Source: an uncultured Paracoccaceae bacterium
GTDB lineage: Bacteria; Pseudomonadota; Alphaproteobacteria; Rhodobacterales; Rhodobacteraceae
NCBI GenBank assembly: GCA_947311485.1
Contig: CAMZLM010000084.1
Coordinates: 1 to 36,113, forward strand
Reading direction: 5' to 3'
DNA length: 36,113 bases
Part shown: in pieces, positions 1 through 9,483 of the stretch
How positions within the stretch are numbered: the first letter of the stretch is position 1
How the letters are laid out: the number at the start of each line of letters is the position of its first letter
Translations under genes and position numbers: made by a program
The notes under the pieces: generated by a model
Told to the model about the DNA's origin: nothing
The model's input: only the letters and a program-made list of their open reading frames with translations
Databases searched by the model: none

Positions 1-765
1 GATGTTGATCAGGTTGCGCGCCTCGGGGCGGTTTTTTAGATCGTCGAGGTTATCCGGCAACGGTTCCGGATCGGTTTTGGCCTTGCGGATTTTCTTGGCG
101 ATGGTGTCGGCGTCATCGGTCATGTTGATGCGGCTGTTGTCGGATGGATCGGATTTCGACATTTTCTTGGACCCGTCCCGCAGGGACATAACCCGTGTAC
201 CGGCCCCGTCGATCACCGGTTCGGGAAGCGGGAAAAAGTCGGTTTTGTAATCGTGGTTGAACTTGTTGGCGATGTCGCGGGTCAGTTCCACATGTTGTTT
301 CTGGTCTTCGCCGACCGGAACATGCGTGGTGTGATACAATAGAATATCCGCGGCCATCAGTGCCGGGTAGCCATACAGGCCCAGCGACATTTTTTCAGCG
401 TTTTTGCCGGCTTTGTCCTTGAACTGGGTCATGCGATTCATCCAGCCAAGGCGTGCCACACAGGAAAACAACCAGCCCAGTTCCGCATGACCGGAGACCT
501 GGCTCTGGTTGAACAGGATCGATTTTTCTGCATCCAACCCGCAAGCGATATAGGCGGCGGCCAGCTCGCGTGTGTTGTGGCGCAGCTTTTCGGGATCTTG
601 CCAGACGGTCACCGCGTGCAGATCGACCATGCAATAGATGGTCTGAATGCCTGAATTCTGCATCTCGACAAAGCGTTTTACCGCGCCGAGGTAATTGCCA
701 AGCGTCAGGTTGCCCGACGGTTGGATGCCGGAAAATACGCGCGGGGTGAATGTTGTTTCAGTCAT
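1..765 (-). CDS. trpS: Tryptophanyl-tRNA synthetase (5' part; 3' end outside the window)
   Basis: Class I aminoacyl-tRNA synthetase that charges tRNA-Trp with tryptophan in the cytoplasm. About 255 codons are visible, reading leftward from the ATG at 765 to the window edge; the family is about 330-345 residues, so roughly the last quarter is missing. The translation begins [19 protein letters not shown] and continues TLGNYLGA, the HIGH-type ATP-binding region of TrpS. Further on are YCMVDLHA and DILLYHT, and then KKMSKSDP (around bases 150-172), the KMSKS loop that positions ATP. A GGAG lies about 11 bases before the start. It is divergent from the rhomboid-like gene. Identity is very secure; only the C-terminus is unseen. 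Confidence 0.95.
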   Translation of the reverse strand, partial: MTETTFTPRVFSGIQPSGNLTLGNYLGAVKRFVEMQNSGIQTIYCMVDLHAVTVWQDPEKLRHNTRELAAAYIACGLDAEKSILFNQSQVSGHAELGWLFSCVARLGWMNRMTQFKDKAGKNAEKMSLGLYGYPALMAADILLYHTTHVPVGEDQKQHVELTRDIANKFNHDYKTDFFPLPEPVIDGAGTRVMSLRDGSKKMSKSDPSDNSRINMTDDADTIAKKIRKAKTDPEPLPDNLDDLKNRPEARNLINI

Positions 766-804
766 CGCCTGAAAATCTCCGTATGGACTGGAAAGGGCTG
801 TTGC

Positions 805-833
805 CTTATCGCGGTAAGTGAGAACGCCGTCAA
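805..833 (-). promoter_or_regulatory. Candidate sigma-70 promoter of trpS
   Basis: On the minus strand the -35 box TTGACG (828-833) is followed after exactly 17 bases by a -10 box GATAAG (805-810). This lies 40 bases upstream of the trpS ATG, inside the 84-bp divergent spacer. The match is 5/6 plus 4/6 to consensus. It is inferred from sequence only. Confidence 0.5.
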
Positions 834-849
834 CAACAAGAGGCCCGCC

Positions 850-1545
850 ATGTTTGATCCTGATGCAGATGCGCCACCCGTGAACCCGTTACCCGCCGTT
901 GTCATTGTGCTGGCGCTGATGATGGGGGTGGTCGAACTGCTGTTTCAACTGGGCGAAGCCGGGTTGATTGGCGGGCCAACCGCGATTGGCTGGCGCGGCA
1001 GCATTGCCAGTACATTCGGGTTTTCCAATAATGTGGCGATCTGGATGTGGGAAACGCGGCAGTTTCCACCCGAGCATTTGATGCGGTTTGTGACCTATCC
1101 CTTTATCCATGTCAGTTTCGGGGACGCGTTGTTCAGCATTATCTTTGTTCTGGCGCTGGGCAAATTTGTGGGCGAACGTGTGAGTTCGTGGGTCTTTGTG
1201 TTGGTGTTTTTTGGCAGCGGTATTTTTGCGGCTGTGGCCAATACGGTTTTCTTTGGTACGCAAGGCGCGCTGCTGGGGGCGGATGCGCCGACCTATGGGC
1301 TGATCGGGGCCTATACGTGGATCCTGTTTGGCCGGTTGCAAAACGAGGGCGAAGACGCCTTTCAGGCCTTTCGCCTGATTGGCAGCCTCGCGGTGCTGCA
1401 TGTGATTTTCTACTTTATCTTTGGGGGCAATGACTGGCTGGCGCGGGCCAGCGGGTTTGTGGGCGGTTTTGCGATCACAACAATTTTGCGCCCCAAAGAG
1501 GCAGCGGGTATTTCCTATTTGTTGGCACGTTTGCGTAAACGGTAA
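850..1545 (+). CDS. Rhomboid-family membrane protein lacking the catalytic residues (predicted pseudoprotease)
   Basis: A 231-residue polytopic membrane protein with the rhomboid fold. The ATG at 850 is preferred to upstream in-frame starts because GAGG lies just before it and the protein then begins [10 protein letters not shown]. About six hydrophobic segments can be seen (roughly residues 15-35, 80-104, 112-134, 145-161, 177-192 and 198-213). Family landmarks remain: TYPFIH in the second helix and a [13 protein letters not shown] segment where active rhomboids have GASGxxxGLLGA. The catalytic Ser position is Asp145, the catalytic His position (ASGF where AHxGGF is expected) is Arg199, and the helix-2 His and Asn positions are Asp92 and Ser96; only His87 is kept. 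Proteolysis is therefore unlikely. A role in binding or guiding membrane clients, as for iRhoms and derlins, is inference. It lies between trpS and murJ, divergent from trpS and convergent with murJ. Confidence 0.85.
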   Translation: MFDPDADAPPVNPLPAVVIVLALMMGVVELLFQLGEAGLIGGPTAIGWRGSIASTFGFSNNVAIWMWETRQFPPEHLMRFVTYPFIHVSFGDALFSIIFVLALGKFVGERVSSWVFVLVFFGSGIFAAVANTVFFGTQGALLGADAPTYGLIGAYTWILFGRLQNEGEDAFQAFRLIGSLAVLHVIFYFIFGGNDWLARASGFVGGFAITTILRPKEAAGISYLLARLRKR

Positions 1546-1555
1546 GCCGTGCGAA

Positions 1556-3109
1556 TTACGAGGCTTTCTTGCGTTTAAGGGCACCGCGGAGGCCCTCTTT
1601 GGGGAGGGCACCAAACACAAGCGCTGCGAGGAAAAAGCTGATGACACCTGCGCAAATGAGGGCGGCAAGGGCGGCGACGCGCCAGCCGCCGACAGCCAGA
1701 AGGCCGGACATAAATTGCGCCATGGCCCAGATCACGCCGGACATGACCACCGTTGCGGCAAGGATGCGCGGGGCCGTGTGTTTCAGGCGGGCATCTATGC
1801 GGGCGGCATTGCCCATTTTACGGGTGCCATACCAGAGCATAAAAGCCAGCAACGTCGAGGAAATCGTGGTGCCGATCGCCGCCGCCAGATAGCCCAGAGT
1901 GTAAGACAAGCCAATTGCCAGCACCGCATTGATCACCATCGAGGCAACCGCGTAATAAAACGGGGTTTTGGTGTCGCCACGGGCAAAATACACCGGTTGC
2001 AAGACCTTTTGCATCACAAACGCCGGCAGGCCCGCCCCGTAGATGGCCACGGCAGCAGAGGTTGCGAGCGTATCGGTATGGGTGAATTTCCCCCGCTCAA
2101 ACAGCACGGAAATGATCGGTTCCGGAATGATCATCAAACCGGCGGCACAGGGCAGGGTGATCAGCATTGCAAATTCGGTGGCACGGTTAAACGCATCTTG
2201 TCCGCCCGCATCATCACCGGCCCGCAAGCGGCGTGCCAGATCGGGCAGCAGCACAATACCAATGGCGATACCCACAACCCCGAGCGGCAATTGATAGAGC
2301 CGGTCAGCATAATAGAGCCACGCAATTGCACCTTCGAAATAGGAAGCCACCTGACGCCCCACCAACAGGTTTATTTGCATGACGCCGGCCGCCATACCCG
2401 CCGGCAAGGCAATGATAAACATGCGTTTCAGATCATCGGAAATATGCGGTATTTTAAAGGTGAGACGCAGGCCCGCATTCGCGGCGGCCTTCCACACCAG
2501 AACAAGCTGGCCAATCCCGGCAAGCACCACTCCCCAGCTGAGCGCAAGGCCGATGTCCATGTCCAGATAATGCGCCGTCGCAATGGTGGCAATCAGGATC
2601 ACATTCAACAACACCGGCGCGGCGGCTGCGGCGGCAAACCGGCCAGACGCATTCAGAACGCCGGATAACAACGCCGCCAGCGAAATAAAGAACACATACG
2701 GAAAACAAATGCGGGCAAAGAAAACCGCCATGTCAAAACGTTCATCGCCCAGAAAACCACTGTTCATCGACAGCACCAGAAACGGCATTGCCAATTGCGC
2801 CAGCAGGGTGAACACCAGCAAAAAGCTGGCCATCACCGAAAATGCATCGCGGGCAAACCCGAGCGGGTCTTCGTTTGCCTCGAGCTTTTTGGCGAACATC
2901 GGCACAAAGGCCATGTTGAACGCGCCTTCGGCAAAAAAACGGCGAAACATATTGGGCAGGGCAAAGGCGGCAATAAATGCATCTGCAACCGGTCCCGCGC
3001 CAAGGAAGGTCGACAGCATCATTTCACGGATCAAACCGCCCACGCGCGACAGCATGGTCCAGCCGCCCACGGTAAACACGGACGAAAGCATCTTGACCGG
3101 ACGGCTCAT
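1556..3109 (-). CDS. murJ: Lipid II flippase MurJ
   Basis: A 517-residue MOP-superfamily transporter that moves the peptidoglycan precursor lipid II across the inner membrane. The N-terminus (SSVFTVGGWTMLSRVGGLIRE) is the signature MurJ/MviN first helix with the Arg pair used in substrate binding, followed by GPVADAFIAAFALPNMFRRFFAEGAF and later by about 14 hydrophobic segments, ending in a basic tail. Length is normal for the family. Its ATG overlaps the glnD stop in an ATGA, so translation is probably coupled to glnD. With the upstream activator lipoprotein gene, the operon carries two cell-wall functions around a nitrogen regulator. The rhomboid-like gene ends only 10 bases away on the opposite strand. 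Confidence 0.96.
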   Translation of the reverse strand: MSRPVKMLSSVFTVGGWTMLSRVGGLIREMMLSTFLGAGPVADAFIAAFALPNMFRRFFAEGAFNMAFVPMFAKKLEANEDPLGFARDAFSVMASFLLVFTLLAQLAMPFLVLSMNSGFLGDERFDMAVFFARICFPYVFFISLAALLSGVLNASGRFAAAAAAPVLLNVILIATIATAHYLDMDIGLALSWGVVLAGIGQLVLVWKAAANAGLRLTFKIPHISDDLKRMFIIALPAGMAAGVMQINLLVGRQVASYFEGAIAWLYYADRLYQLPLGVVGIAIGIVLLPDLARRLRAGDDAGGQDAFNRATEFAMLITLPCAAGLMIIPEPIISVLFERGKFTHTDTLATSAAVAIYGAGLPAFVMQKVLQPVYFARGDTKTPFYYAVASMVINAVLAIGLSYTLGYLAAAIGTTISSTLLAFMLWYGTRKMGNAARIDARLKHTAPRILAATVVMSGVIWAMAQFMSGLLAVGGWRVAALAALICAGVISFFLAALVFGALPKEGLRGALKRKKAS

Positions 3110-5910
3110 TCAAGTGCGCCTTTGGCACCGCGTTTAATGGCCTCGCACAGCATTTTTTCGATCTTCTTTTGTTTGGTCTTGGCGTGTAGTTTTAAACCGA
3201 ACATATCCTTGACGTAAAACACATCCACGGCCTGTTCCCCATAGGTCGCGATCACGGCAGAGGCAATATAGATGCTGGCGTTGTTCAGGGTTTTGGTCAG
3301 GTCAAACAACAGACCGGGGCGGTCGCGGGTGTCGACTTCGATGATGGTGTACAGATCCGAGCCGCTGTTATCAAAGGTGATTTCCGTTGGTACCACAAAA
3401 TCACGCTCGCGCTTTTTGATTTTGTCGCGGGATTTCAATGCATCGCGTGCCACCACATCGCCGGCCATGGTTTTCTTGATCATGGCGCGCAAACGGGTCA
3501 GGCGGGACTTTTCATAGGGCCGCCCGTCCATATCCTGAATCCAGAACACAAAGGAGGAAAACCCGTCGGTGCCCGTATAGGTGCGTGCATCAACGACATT
3601 GGCCCCGACCAGCGCCAATGCCCCCGCCAGCCGCGAGAAAATGCCCGGGTGGTCCTGCAACACAAAACAGGCCCGCGTGGCATCGCGGTCGAGATCGGGC
3701 TTGATATCCATCTGGATGCTGGATTCATCGGCCTTGCGCATCAGATTGGCGAAAACCTTGTGGGTTTTTGTGTCCAACCCCTGCCAATAGGCGGGGTACT
3801 GGCGTTCTACCATGGCGTTGAATTCGGCTTTGGTCCATTTGGGTAAAACTTTGCGCAGGGCGGCGATTGCTTCGTCCTGATTATGCAGGACGGCGATGTT
3901 TTCAACGCCTTCTTGCAACGCCATTTTCGTGGAGCGATACAGGTCGCGGATCAACTGGGCCTTCCAGTTGTTCCATGTTCCCGGCCCGACCCCGCGAATG
4001 TCGCAGACCGTTAGAACCGTCAGCAGCTTGAGCTTGGTTGTAGATTTTAACTGTTTGGCAAATTCACGGATGGTGACCGGATCCGACAAATCCCGTTTCT
4101 GCGCCACATCCGACATCAGCAGATGATGGCGGATCAACCAGACAACCGTCTTGGTTTCCGCTTCGTCCAACCCCAATTGCGGCGCGATGGTTTCGGCCAG
4201 ACGCGCGCCGGCGATGGAATGGTCCTCTGGCAGACCTTTGCCAATGTCATGCAGCAGCAGCGCCACATACAATACCCGCCGGTTGACGCCTTTTTCAAGG
4301 ATGCCGGAAGCAATCGGCAGGTCTTCCTTCAGCTTGCCGTGCTCGATCAAAGACAGGTTGGAAATACACTGAATGGTGTGTTCATCCACCGTATAGTGGT
4401 GGTACATGTTGAATTGCATCAAGGCCACAATTCGCCCGAATTCCGGAATAAACGCTGCCAGTACGCCCAGTTCGTTCATCCGGCGCAGCGCCCGTTCCGG
4501 GTTGCCATAGTCCAGCAGCAACGACAGGAAAATCGCGCGGGCCTCCGGATTGGCGCGCATGTCGTCATCAATCATTTGCAGATTGGCCACGATCAGACGC
4601 ATGGCATCGGGATGCAGCAGGATTTGGGATTCCAGACCGGCCTGAAAAATACGCAGGAAATTCAATGGATCGGACAGGAATTTTTTCTCGCTCGCGATCG
4701 CCAGGCGGCCATGCACTATTTTATAGCCATGCGGGGCTGCATCATCCTGACGCCGCCACGGAATGGCCCGCAACAGACGACTGCCAAACGAGGGTTGCGG
4801 CTTTACATGGCGGGCCTCGAGCGCGGTCAGGAAAATCCGGGTCAGGTCGCCCACGTGGGTGGCGTGGCGGAAATATTCCTGCATAAAAGCCTCGACCGCG
4901 CGCAGCCCTTCGCGATCCTGATAGCCAAGCGCCTCGGCTATTGCGACCTGAGTATCAAACGTAAGCTGTTCAGTGGCCCGTTTCACCGTCAGGTGCAGGT
5001 GACAGCGTACCGTCCAGAGAAAGTTTTCCGCCTCGGCAAACCGGTCATATTCGGTTTGGGTAAAATAGCCTTGTTCGATCATTTCATGGGGCGATTTGGC
5101 CCCGCCAAGGTACTTTGTAATCCAGAAAAGCGTCTGCAAATCACGCAGCCCGCCTTTGCCTTCTTTGACATTGGGTTCGACCAGAAACCGGATTTGTCCC
5201 TGACGGCGATGGCGCGCGGCACGTTCTTCGAGCTTCAGGGCCACAAATTCGGGACCGGTGCCCTTGAACAACTGCCGCCAAAGCCTGTTTTCCAGATCAA
5301 TGGCCAGTTGGATATCCCCGCCCAGAAAGCGGCTCTCGAGCAGCGATGTCCGGATGGTCAGGTCTTCGCGACCCAAGCGGATGCAATCGTCAATGGTACG
5401 TACGGAGTGGCCGACCTTGAGCCGTAAATCCCAGAGGATATAGAGCATGCTCTCGACCACACTTTCGGTCCAGGGGGAGAGCTTGTCGGGCGACAGAAAA
5501 AGTAGATCAACATCGGAAAACGGGGCCATTTCCCCCCGCCCGAAGCCGCCGATCGCCATCAGGCATACGCGTTCGGATTTGGTTTCTGCGGACAACGGGT
5601 GCAGCAGGGTTGTGGCCACGTGCAAGGCTGCCTGCACCAGATTGTCGGTCAGATAGGTGTAGGACCGGGTGACTGCACGGGTTTGAAACGGGTGTTTGCG
5701 ATAGGTCTCTGCAATCAATGTGCGGGCGGACTGATTGGCCGCACTCAGCCGCTCCGCCACCATCTTGCGCAACTCTTGACTGTCTTTGGCGGTTTCAGCC
5801 AAAGCCGTCAGTTCATCAAAGATTTTGTCGGTATTGAATATGTCTTCCGGGGCGCAAATCAGCGCCCCGGTGTCGATCCCCTCCGGGGATTTATCAGGAG
5901 CCAGAACCAC
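3106..5910 (-). CDS. glnD: Bifunctional uridylyltransferase / uridylyl-removing enzyme GlnD
   Basis: A 934-residue sensor of glutamine that adds UMP to, or removes it from, PII proteins (GlnB/GlnK) and so sets nitrogen assimilation. Domains in order: a nucleotidyltransferase domain with GGFGRGE (121-127) and SDVD (132-135, metal-binding Asp133 and Asp135); a GlnD-type helical region; an HD hydrolase domain with LLHDIGKG near residue 553 and RHHLLM after it; and two C-terminal ACT domains, near 745 (LQDHPGIFSRLAGAL) and 850 (TRDRPGLLFDLTKTL), that bind glutamine. The start is a GTG at 5910, supported by GAGG five bases upstream; the gene overlaps the preceding lipoprotein gene by 17 bases and murJ by 4. 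All four domains are intact. Confidence 0.96.
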   Translation of the reverse strand: MVLAPDKSPEGIDTGALICAPEDIFNTDKIFDELTALAETAKDSQELRKMVAERLSAANQSARTLIAETYRKHPFQTRAVTRSYTYLTDNLVQAALHVATTLLHPLSAETKSERVCLMAIGGFGRGEMAPFSDVDLLFLSPDKLSPWTESVVESMLYILWDLRLKVGHSVRTIDDCIRLGREDLTIRTSLLESRFLGGDIQLAIDLENRLWRQLFKGTGPEFVALKLEERAARHRRQGQIRFLVEPNVKEGKGGLRDLQTLFWITKYLGGAKSPHEMIEQGYFTQTEYDRFAEAENFLWTVRCHLHLTVKRATEQLTFDTQVAIAEALGYQDREGLRAVEAFMQEYFRHATHVGDLTRIFLTALEARHVKPQPSFGSRLLRAIPWRRQDDAAPHGYKIVHGRLAIASEKKFLSDPLNFLRIFQAGLESQILLHPDAMRLIVANLQMIDDDMRANPEARAIFLSLLLDYGNPERALRRMNELGVLAAFIPEFGRIVALMQFNMYHHYTVDEHTIQCISNLSLIEHGKLKEDLPIASGILEKGVNRRVLYVALLLHDIGKGLPEDHSIAGARLAETIAPQLGLDEAETKTVVWLIRHHLLMSDVAQKRDLSDPVTIREFAKQLKSTTKLKLLTVLTVCDIRGVGPGTWNNWKAQLIRDLYRSTKMALQEGVENIAVLHNQDEAIAALRKVLPKWTKAEFNAMVERQYPAYWQGLDTKTHKVFANLMRKADESSIQMDIKPDLDRDATRACFVLQDHPGIFSRLAGALALVGANVVDARTYTGTDGFSSFVFWIQDMDGRPYEKSRLTRLRAMIKKTMAGDVVARDALKSRDKIKKRERDFVVPTEITFDNSGSDLYTIIEVDTRDRPGLLFDLTKTLNNASIYIASAVIATYGEQAVDVFYVKDMFGLKLHAKTKQKKIEKMLCEAIKRGAKGALE

Positions 5911-7072
5911 CGAAACCTCGCGGTGCAGGACTTACAACATAGATTTTACCATCGCGGAATTCGGCAACCGCCAGCGACCGCTGGGTGGTGCCATCCGGTA
6001 ACAGCCGGAACACGCCGTTTGCGCCGCTGAAACCGGCAGAGCGGACCAATTTGTTGCGGGTGAGCGCATCACTTGCACCGGAACTCAACAATGTGCCCAC
6101 AGCCCGCATGCCGTCATAGGCCTTGCCGGCCAGAATATGTGGAGCTTGACCGTTTTCGGTACGGTAGTTCTGGGTGAAAACTGCAGTTGCGGCGGTATCC
6201 GGCATTGCAAATATACTGCCTTGCAGGCCCGGGGTGCCCTGAACCTGAGCCGAACTCCGGTCCCAGCGGGTCAGCCCCATCAGTTGAATGGATTGTGCGG
6301 TGATACCCTGTTCAGGCAACATCTGTGCGTATACCGGCAGGGCACCCGCACTATCTGCATCCAGCACCAGCGCATTGGCACCGCCCGAAGCGATCAATTG
6401 CTTGGCTCCTTTGATGCTTGTGATGACGCTTTCTGTGTTCAGCTGATAGCGCGCGGCACCCACATAGTTTGCCCCGTTGCGTGCCGCTGCGGATTTGACC
6501 GCCTCGATGGCAACCTCGCCCGCGGCGTCGGCACGGGTAATCGCCCCGATATTGCGCCGCCCTTTGGCAACAGAATAGCCGACGATCCGGTTGGCCGCGT
6601 TTTGAAACGTATCCCCGAGGATAAACACGTTGCCGCCGGCGATATTAGGATTGTTGGAGAAGCTTAGCACGTTGATGCCTTTGGTGGCTGCAACTGTGCC
6701 GGCTGCATTGGCCGCTTCGGCAAACAACGGACCAACAAAGACTTTGGCCCCGTCTGAGAGCGCTTGCTGGGCAGCCTGTGTTGCTTTGGCTGCGTTGCCG
6801 GCGGTCGGATAAACCCGCAGGTCAATCTTGCTTTCCGGCATCTGGGATATGGCCAGTTTTGCCGCCCGGACCAGACTATCGGCGAGGGCATCCTGCTGGG
6901 CATTGCCGCTGCCCGATGGCACCAACAAGGCCACAACCACGGGCTTGGATGTGTTCACATTTGGCCCTTGAGAGGTCAAACCGGTATCAATACAAGCGCT
7001 TAGCAGTAGTGAAAAAGCAAAACCGCCGATGAGTTTTGCGAAAAATCGTTTGGTTAGATGTGTAATGGCCAT
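5894..7072 (-). CDS. Penicillin-binding protein activator, LpoA/LppC-type lipoprotein
   Basis: A predicted lipoprotein of 392 residues with a periplasmic-binding-protein (Leu/Ile/Val-like) fold, the type found in the C-terminal half of E. coli LpoA, which activates the peptidoglycan synthase PBP1a. The ATG at 7072 is chosen because GGAGGGGG directly precedes it; a longer reading frame from 7102 has no such site. The signal peptide ends in the lipobox LLSAC with Cys27. The body starts VVVALLVPSGSG and includes VFVGPLFAEAANAAG and VLSFSNNP, typical of this family. It lacks the N-terminal TPR half of enterobacterial LpoA. The gene is divergent from rsmI, a classical lpoA-rsmI arrangement, and overlaps glnD. 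The family call is firm; the exact partner enzyme is not known. Confidence 0.88.
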   Translation of the reverse strand: MAITHLTKRFFAKLIGGFAFSLLLSACIDTGLTSQGPNVNTSKPVVVALLVPSGSGNAQQDALADSLVRAAKLAISQMPESKIDLRVYPTAGNAAKATQAAQQALSDGAKVFVGPLFAEAANAAGTVAATKGINVLSFSNNPNIAGGNVFILGDTFQNAANRIVGYSVAKGRRNIGAITRADAAGEVAIEAVKSAAARNGANYVGAARYQLNTESVITSIKGAKQLIASGGANALVLDADSAGALPVYAQMLPEQGITAQSIQLMGLTRWDRSSAQVQGTPGLQGSIFAMPDTAATAVFTQNYRTENGQAPHILAGKAYDGMRAVGTLLSSGASDALTRNKLVRSAGFSGANGVFRLLPDGTTQRSLAVAEFRDGKIYVVSPAPRGFGGSGS

Positions 7073-7180
7073 GGCCCCCTCCATATCAGACTGGTCACTC
7101 ATGGACCTTATGTGCCAAAAGGCTAAGGTCTGGCCAGCCTGAAATCAACGGGTCTGTTTGAAATATAGGATAATGAGCGA

Positions 7181-8038
7181 ATGAATGTTGGTAAACCAGC
7201 CCCGGGATTACATCTGGTCGCAACGCCGATCGGGACGGCGCGTGACATCACATTGCGCGCGTTGGACATCCTGAAAATGGCAGATATGCTGGCAGCCGAA
7301 GATACACGGAATACCAAGAAATTACTTGATATTCATGGCGTTTCACTGGGAGATCGGCGGCTTGTTTCTTATCACGATCATAATGCACCGCGGACCAGAC
7401 CAGTGATTATGGAAGCCCTGAAAGCCGGAAAATCGGTCGCATATGTGTCGGATGCCGGCACGCCTATGCTGGCGGATCCGGGGTATGATCTGTGTCGCGA
7501 AGCAATTGTCGCAGGGGTAGATGTTTTGGCGGCTCCGGGGGCTTCTGCGCTGTTGGCGGCGCTGGTTGTTGCCGGGCAGCCCACGGACCGATTCTATTTT
7601 GCCGGATTCGCGCCGAATAAAACAAATGCGCGTAAAAAGTTTTTTGCTGAACTCGTTGATATCAATGCAACCCTTGTATTTTATGAATCCCCCAAACGGA
7701 TTCAGGGATCATTAATAGATATGGTGCATAGTCTGGGACAAGAACGGCAGGTTTCTGTTTGTCGGGAGCTGACCAAGAAATTTGAACAGGTGCATCGTGG
7801 CACTTTGCAACAGGTGTGCGCGACCTATCAGGATATCCCTAATCCGCGTGGAGAATTTGTGGTCGTATTGGGACCGCCGATCACCAAGGAGCCAGAGCAG
7901 GAGGATATTGATAGGGCATTACAAGATGCTTTGACGCACTTGCGGGTTAAAGATGCTGCCAAGGAAGTGTCCGAAAAGTTAGGTATTAGTAAAAAGCTCG
8001 CATATGCGCGGGCCTTGGAGTTGAAAGAGGCGAAATAA
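7181..8038 (+). CDS. rsmI: 16S rRNA (cytidine(1402)-2'-O)-methyltransferase RsmI
   Basis: A 285-residue SAM-dependent methyltransferase of the tetrapyrrole-methylase fold that 2'-O-methylates C1402 in the ribosomal decoding centre. The N-terminus carries LVATPIGTARDITLRAL and AEDTRNTKKLL, followed by SDAGTPMLADPG (the SAM/substrate loop), APGASALLAAL and FYESPKRI, all RsmI signatures. A C-terminal helical extension follows LGPP. AGGA lies ten bases before the ATG. It heads a rightward group with yraN and gshB and is divergent from the lipoprotein activator gene. The codon use looks slightly more AT-rich than in the neighbours, but nothing suggests transfer. Confidence 0.95.
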   Translation: MNVGKPAPGLHLVATPIGTARDITLRALDILKMADMLAAEDTRNTKKLLDIHGVSLGDRRLVSYHDHNAPRTRPVIMEALKAGKSVAYVSDAGTPMLADPGYDLCREAIVAGVDVLAAPGASALLAALVVAGQPTDRFYFAGFAPNKTNARKKFFAELVDINATLVFYESPKRIQGSLIDMVHSLGQERQVSVCRELTKKFEQVHRGTLQQVCATYQDIPNPRGEFVVVLGPPITKEPEQEDIDRALQDALTHLRVKDAAKEVSEKLGISKKLAYARALELKEAK

Positions 8039-8070
8039 GCGATTTTCGTCAATTTGTGGACGGGATAGAT

Positions 8071-8427
8071 ATGACTGGAAAAACTTCCTATCTGAAAGGT
8101 TTGGCCGCAGAAGAAATCGTGGCACGTGCCTATGCACGGAACGGGTTCGAGGTGGTTGAGCGGCGTTGGAAGACGAAACACGGTGAAGTCGACCTTGTTG
8201 CCCGCCATCAGGACAAGCTCTATTTTGTCGAGGTCAAGAACAGCAAAACCTTTGACCGTGCAGCGGCACGTATTACGCCGCGCCAGCAAAAGCGCATTCA
8301 AAATGCAGCTTTGCAGTATTTGGCGCAAGAAGCCCAAACGCTGGATGTTGATTGCCGGTTTGATGCGGCATTGGTGGATGCGGCCGGTCGGGTAAAGGTA
8401 TTGCCGGGCGCATTTATCTGCCAATAG
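8071..8427 (+). CDS. yraN: YraN family (UPF0102) endonuclease-like protein
   Basis: A 118-residue member of the UPF0102 family, which has a Holliday-junction-resolvase/restriction-endonuclease-like fold; its cellular role is not settled. The core motif GEVDLVARHQDKLYFVEVK contains the conserved Asp and the E-V-K pair expected of the nuclease active site. RITPRQQKRI and RFDAALVD follow, as in homologues. I choose the ATG at 8071 (GGAC/GGGA just upstream) rather than a GTG at 8056, because homologues begin close to the GxxAEE segment. It follows rsmI by 32 bases, an arrangement conserved across many proteobacteria, and precedes gshB. Confidence 0.88.
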   Translation: MTGKTSYLKGLAAEEIVARAYARNGFEVVERRWKTKHGEVDLVARHQDKLYFVEVKNSKTFDRAAARITPRQQKRIQNAALQYLAQEAQTLDVDCRFDAALVDAAGRVKVLPGAFICQ

Positions 8428-8440
8428 TCCATAACAGACG

Positions 8441-8469
8441 TTGAAACACCTTTGGGTCTAGGCCATGTA
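8441..8469 (+). promoter_or_regulatory. Possible promoter upstream of gshB
   Basis: In the 111-base spacer between yraN and gshB a TTGAAA box (8441-8446) is followed after 17 bases by CATGTA, inside the AT-rich run CATGTATATAT (8464 onward). The layout resembles sigma-70 or RpoH-type promoters. It would give a leader of about 60 bases before the gshB ATG at 8539. The rest of the spacer shows only a short CAAAG/CTTTG inverted repeat. Weak evidence. Confidence 0.3.
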
Positions 8470-8538
8470 TATATCAAAGGCAGCGGAACTTTGTTCAAGG
8501 CTGTCAATTGATGCTCGTGTAAATGAAGGCAAACACTC

Positions 8539-9483
8539 ATGGCTCTGAAAATCGCATTTCAAATGGACCCGATTGACGGGGTGGATATCAACGCGGACAG
8601 TTCGTTTCGGTTGGCGGAAGAGGCACAAAAACGGGGGCATAGCCTGTTTTATTACACGCCGGACAAACTGGCCTTTCAGGAAAATCGCGTAACCGCCCGT
8701 GGCTGGCCTTTGCACGTGCGTCGGGAGGTGGGGAATCACTTCACTCTGGGAGAGATGCAAGAAATTGATTTGTCGGATTGGGACGTCGTTTGGCTCCGTC
8801 AGGATCCGCCGTTTGATATGGGGTATATCACCTCTACGCATTTACTGGATATGATCCATCCGCAAACACTTGTGGTGAACGATCCAACCTGGGTGCGGAA
8901 TTATCCGGAAAAATTGCTTGTGTTGCAATTCCCGGATTTAACCCCGCCAACCACGATTGCGCGTGATCTGGAGACGTTAAAGGCGTTTAAGAAAAAGCAC
9001 AGCGATATCATTCTCAAGCCGCTTTATGGCAACGGCGGTGCCGGTGTTTTCCGTTTGGGGCCGGATGATCGCAATATGAATTCCCTGCATGAGCTGTTCA
9101 CAAGCATCAACAACGAGCCACTGATCGCGCAAAAATTCTTGCCGGATGTGTCCGCGGGTGACAAGCGTGTAATCCTTGTGGATGGCGAACCGGTTGGCGC
9201 AATCAATCGCGTCCCCGCCAAAGGTGAAACCCGATCCAATATGCATGTTGGCGGGCGGGCCGAGAAAGTCGGCCTGACTGCGCGGGATCTTGAAATTTGT
9301 GCGGCGATCGGGCCGTTGTTGCGGGAAAAAGGCCAGATTTTTGTCGGTATTGATGTGATTGGCGGGTATCTGACAGAAATCAACGTAACCTCGCCCACGG
9401 GTATTCAGGAACTGGAACGCTTTGACGGGACCAATGTGGCCGAAATGATATGGCAAGCCATCGAACGGCGGGTCGCCCGATGA
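8539..9483 (+). CDS. gshB: Glutathione synthetase
   Basis: A 314-residue ATP-grasp ligase that joins glycine to gamma-glutamylcysteine, the second step of glutathione synthesis, in the cytoplasm. The N-terminus [19 protein letters not shown] is the typical GshB opening; [13 protein letters not shown], the ATP-grasp loop [29 protein letters not shown] and the end [16 protein letters not shown] are all present. Length matches the family (about 315). The weak promoter candidate upstream could give it independent expression. It overlaps the esterase gene by an ATGA. It supplies glutathione for enzymes such as the nearby GST-like protein, though no direct link can be shown. Confidence 0.97.
   Translation: MALKIAFQMDPIDGVDINADSSFRLAEEAQKRGHSLFYYTPDKLAFQENRVTARGWPLHVRREVGNHFTLGEMQEIDLSDWDVVWLRQDPPFDMGYITSTHLLDMIHPQTLVVNDPTWVRNYPEKLLVLQFPDLTPPTTIARDLETLKAFKKKHSDIILKPLYGNGGAGVFRLGPDDRNMNSLHELFTSINNEPLIAQKFLPDVSAGDKRVILVDGEPVGAINRVPAKGETRSNMHVGGRAEKVGLTARDLEICAAIGPLLREKGQIFVGIDVIGGYLTEINVTSPTGIQELERFDGTNVAEMIWQAIERRVAR

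Noticed and set aside
1421-2668. Long open frame (415 codons) on the plus strand opposite murJ
   Set aside because: It is a low-complexity, His/Arg/Gln/Gly-rich translation with no family motif, wholly opposite a clear MurJ.
4123-5427. Long open frame (434 codons) on the plus strand opposite glnD
   Set aside because: GlnD domains are unmistakable on the minus strand; the antisense product has no recognisable domain or ribosome-binding site.
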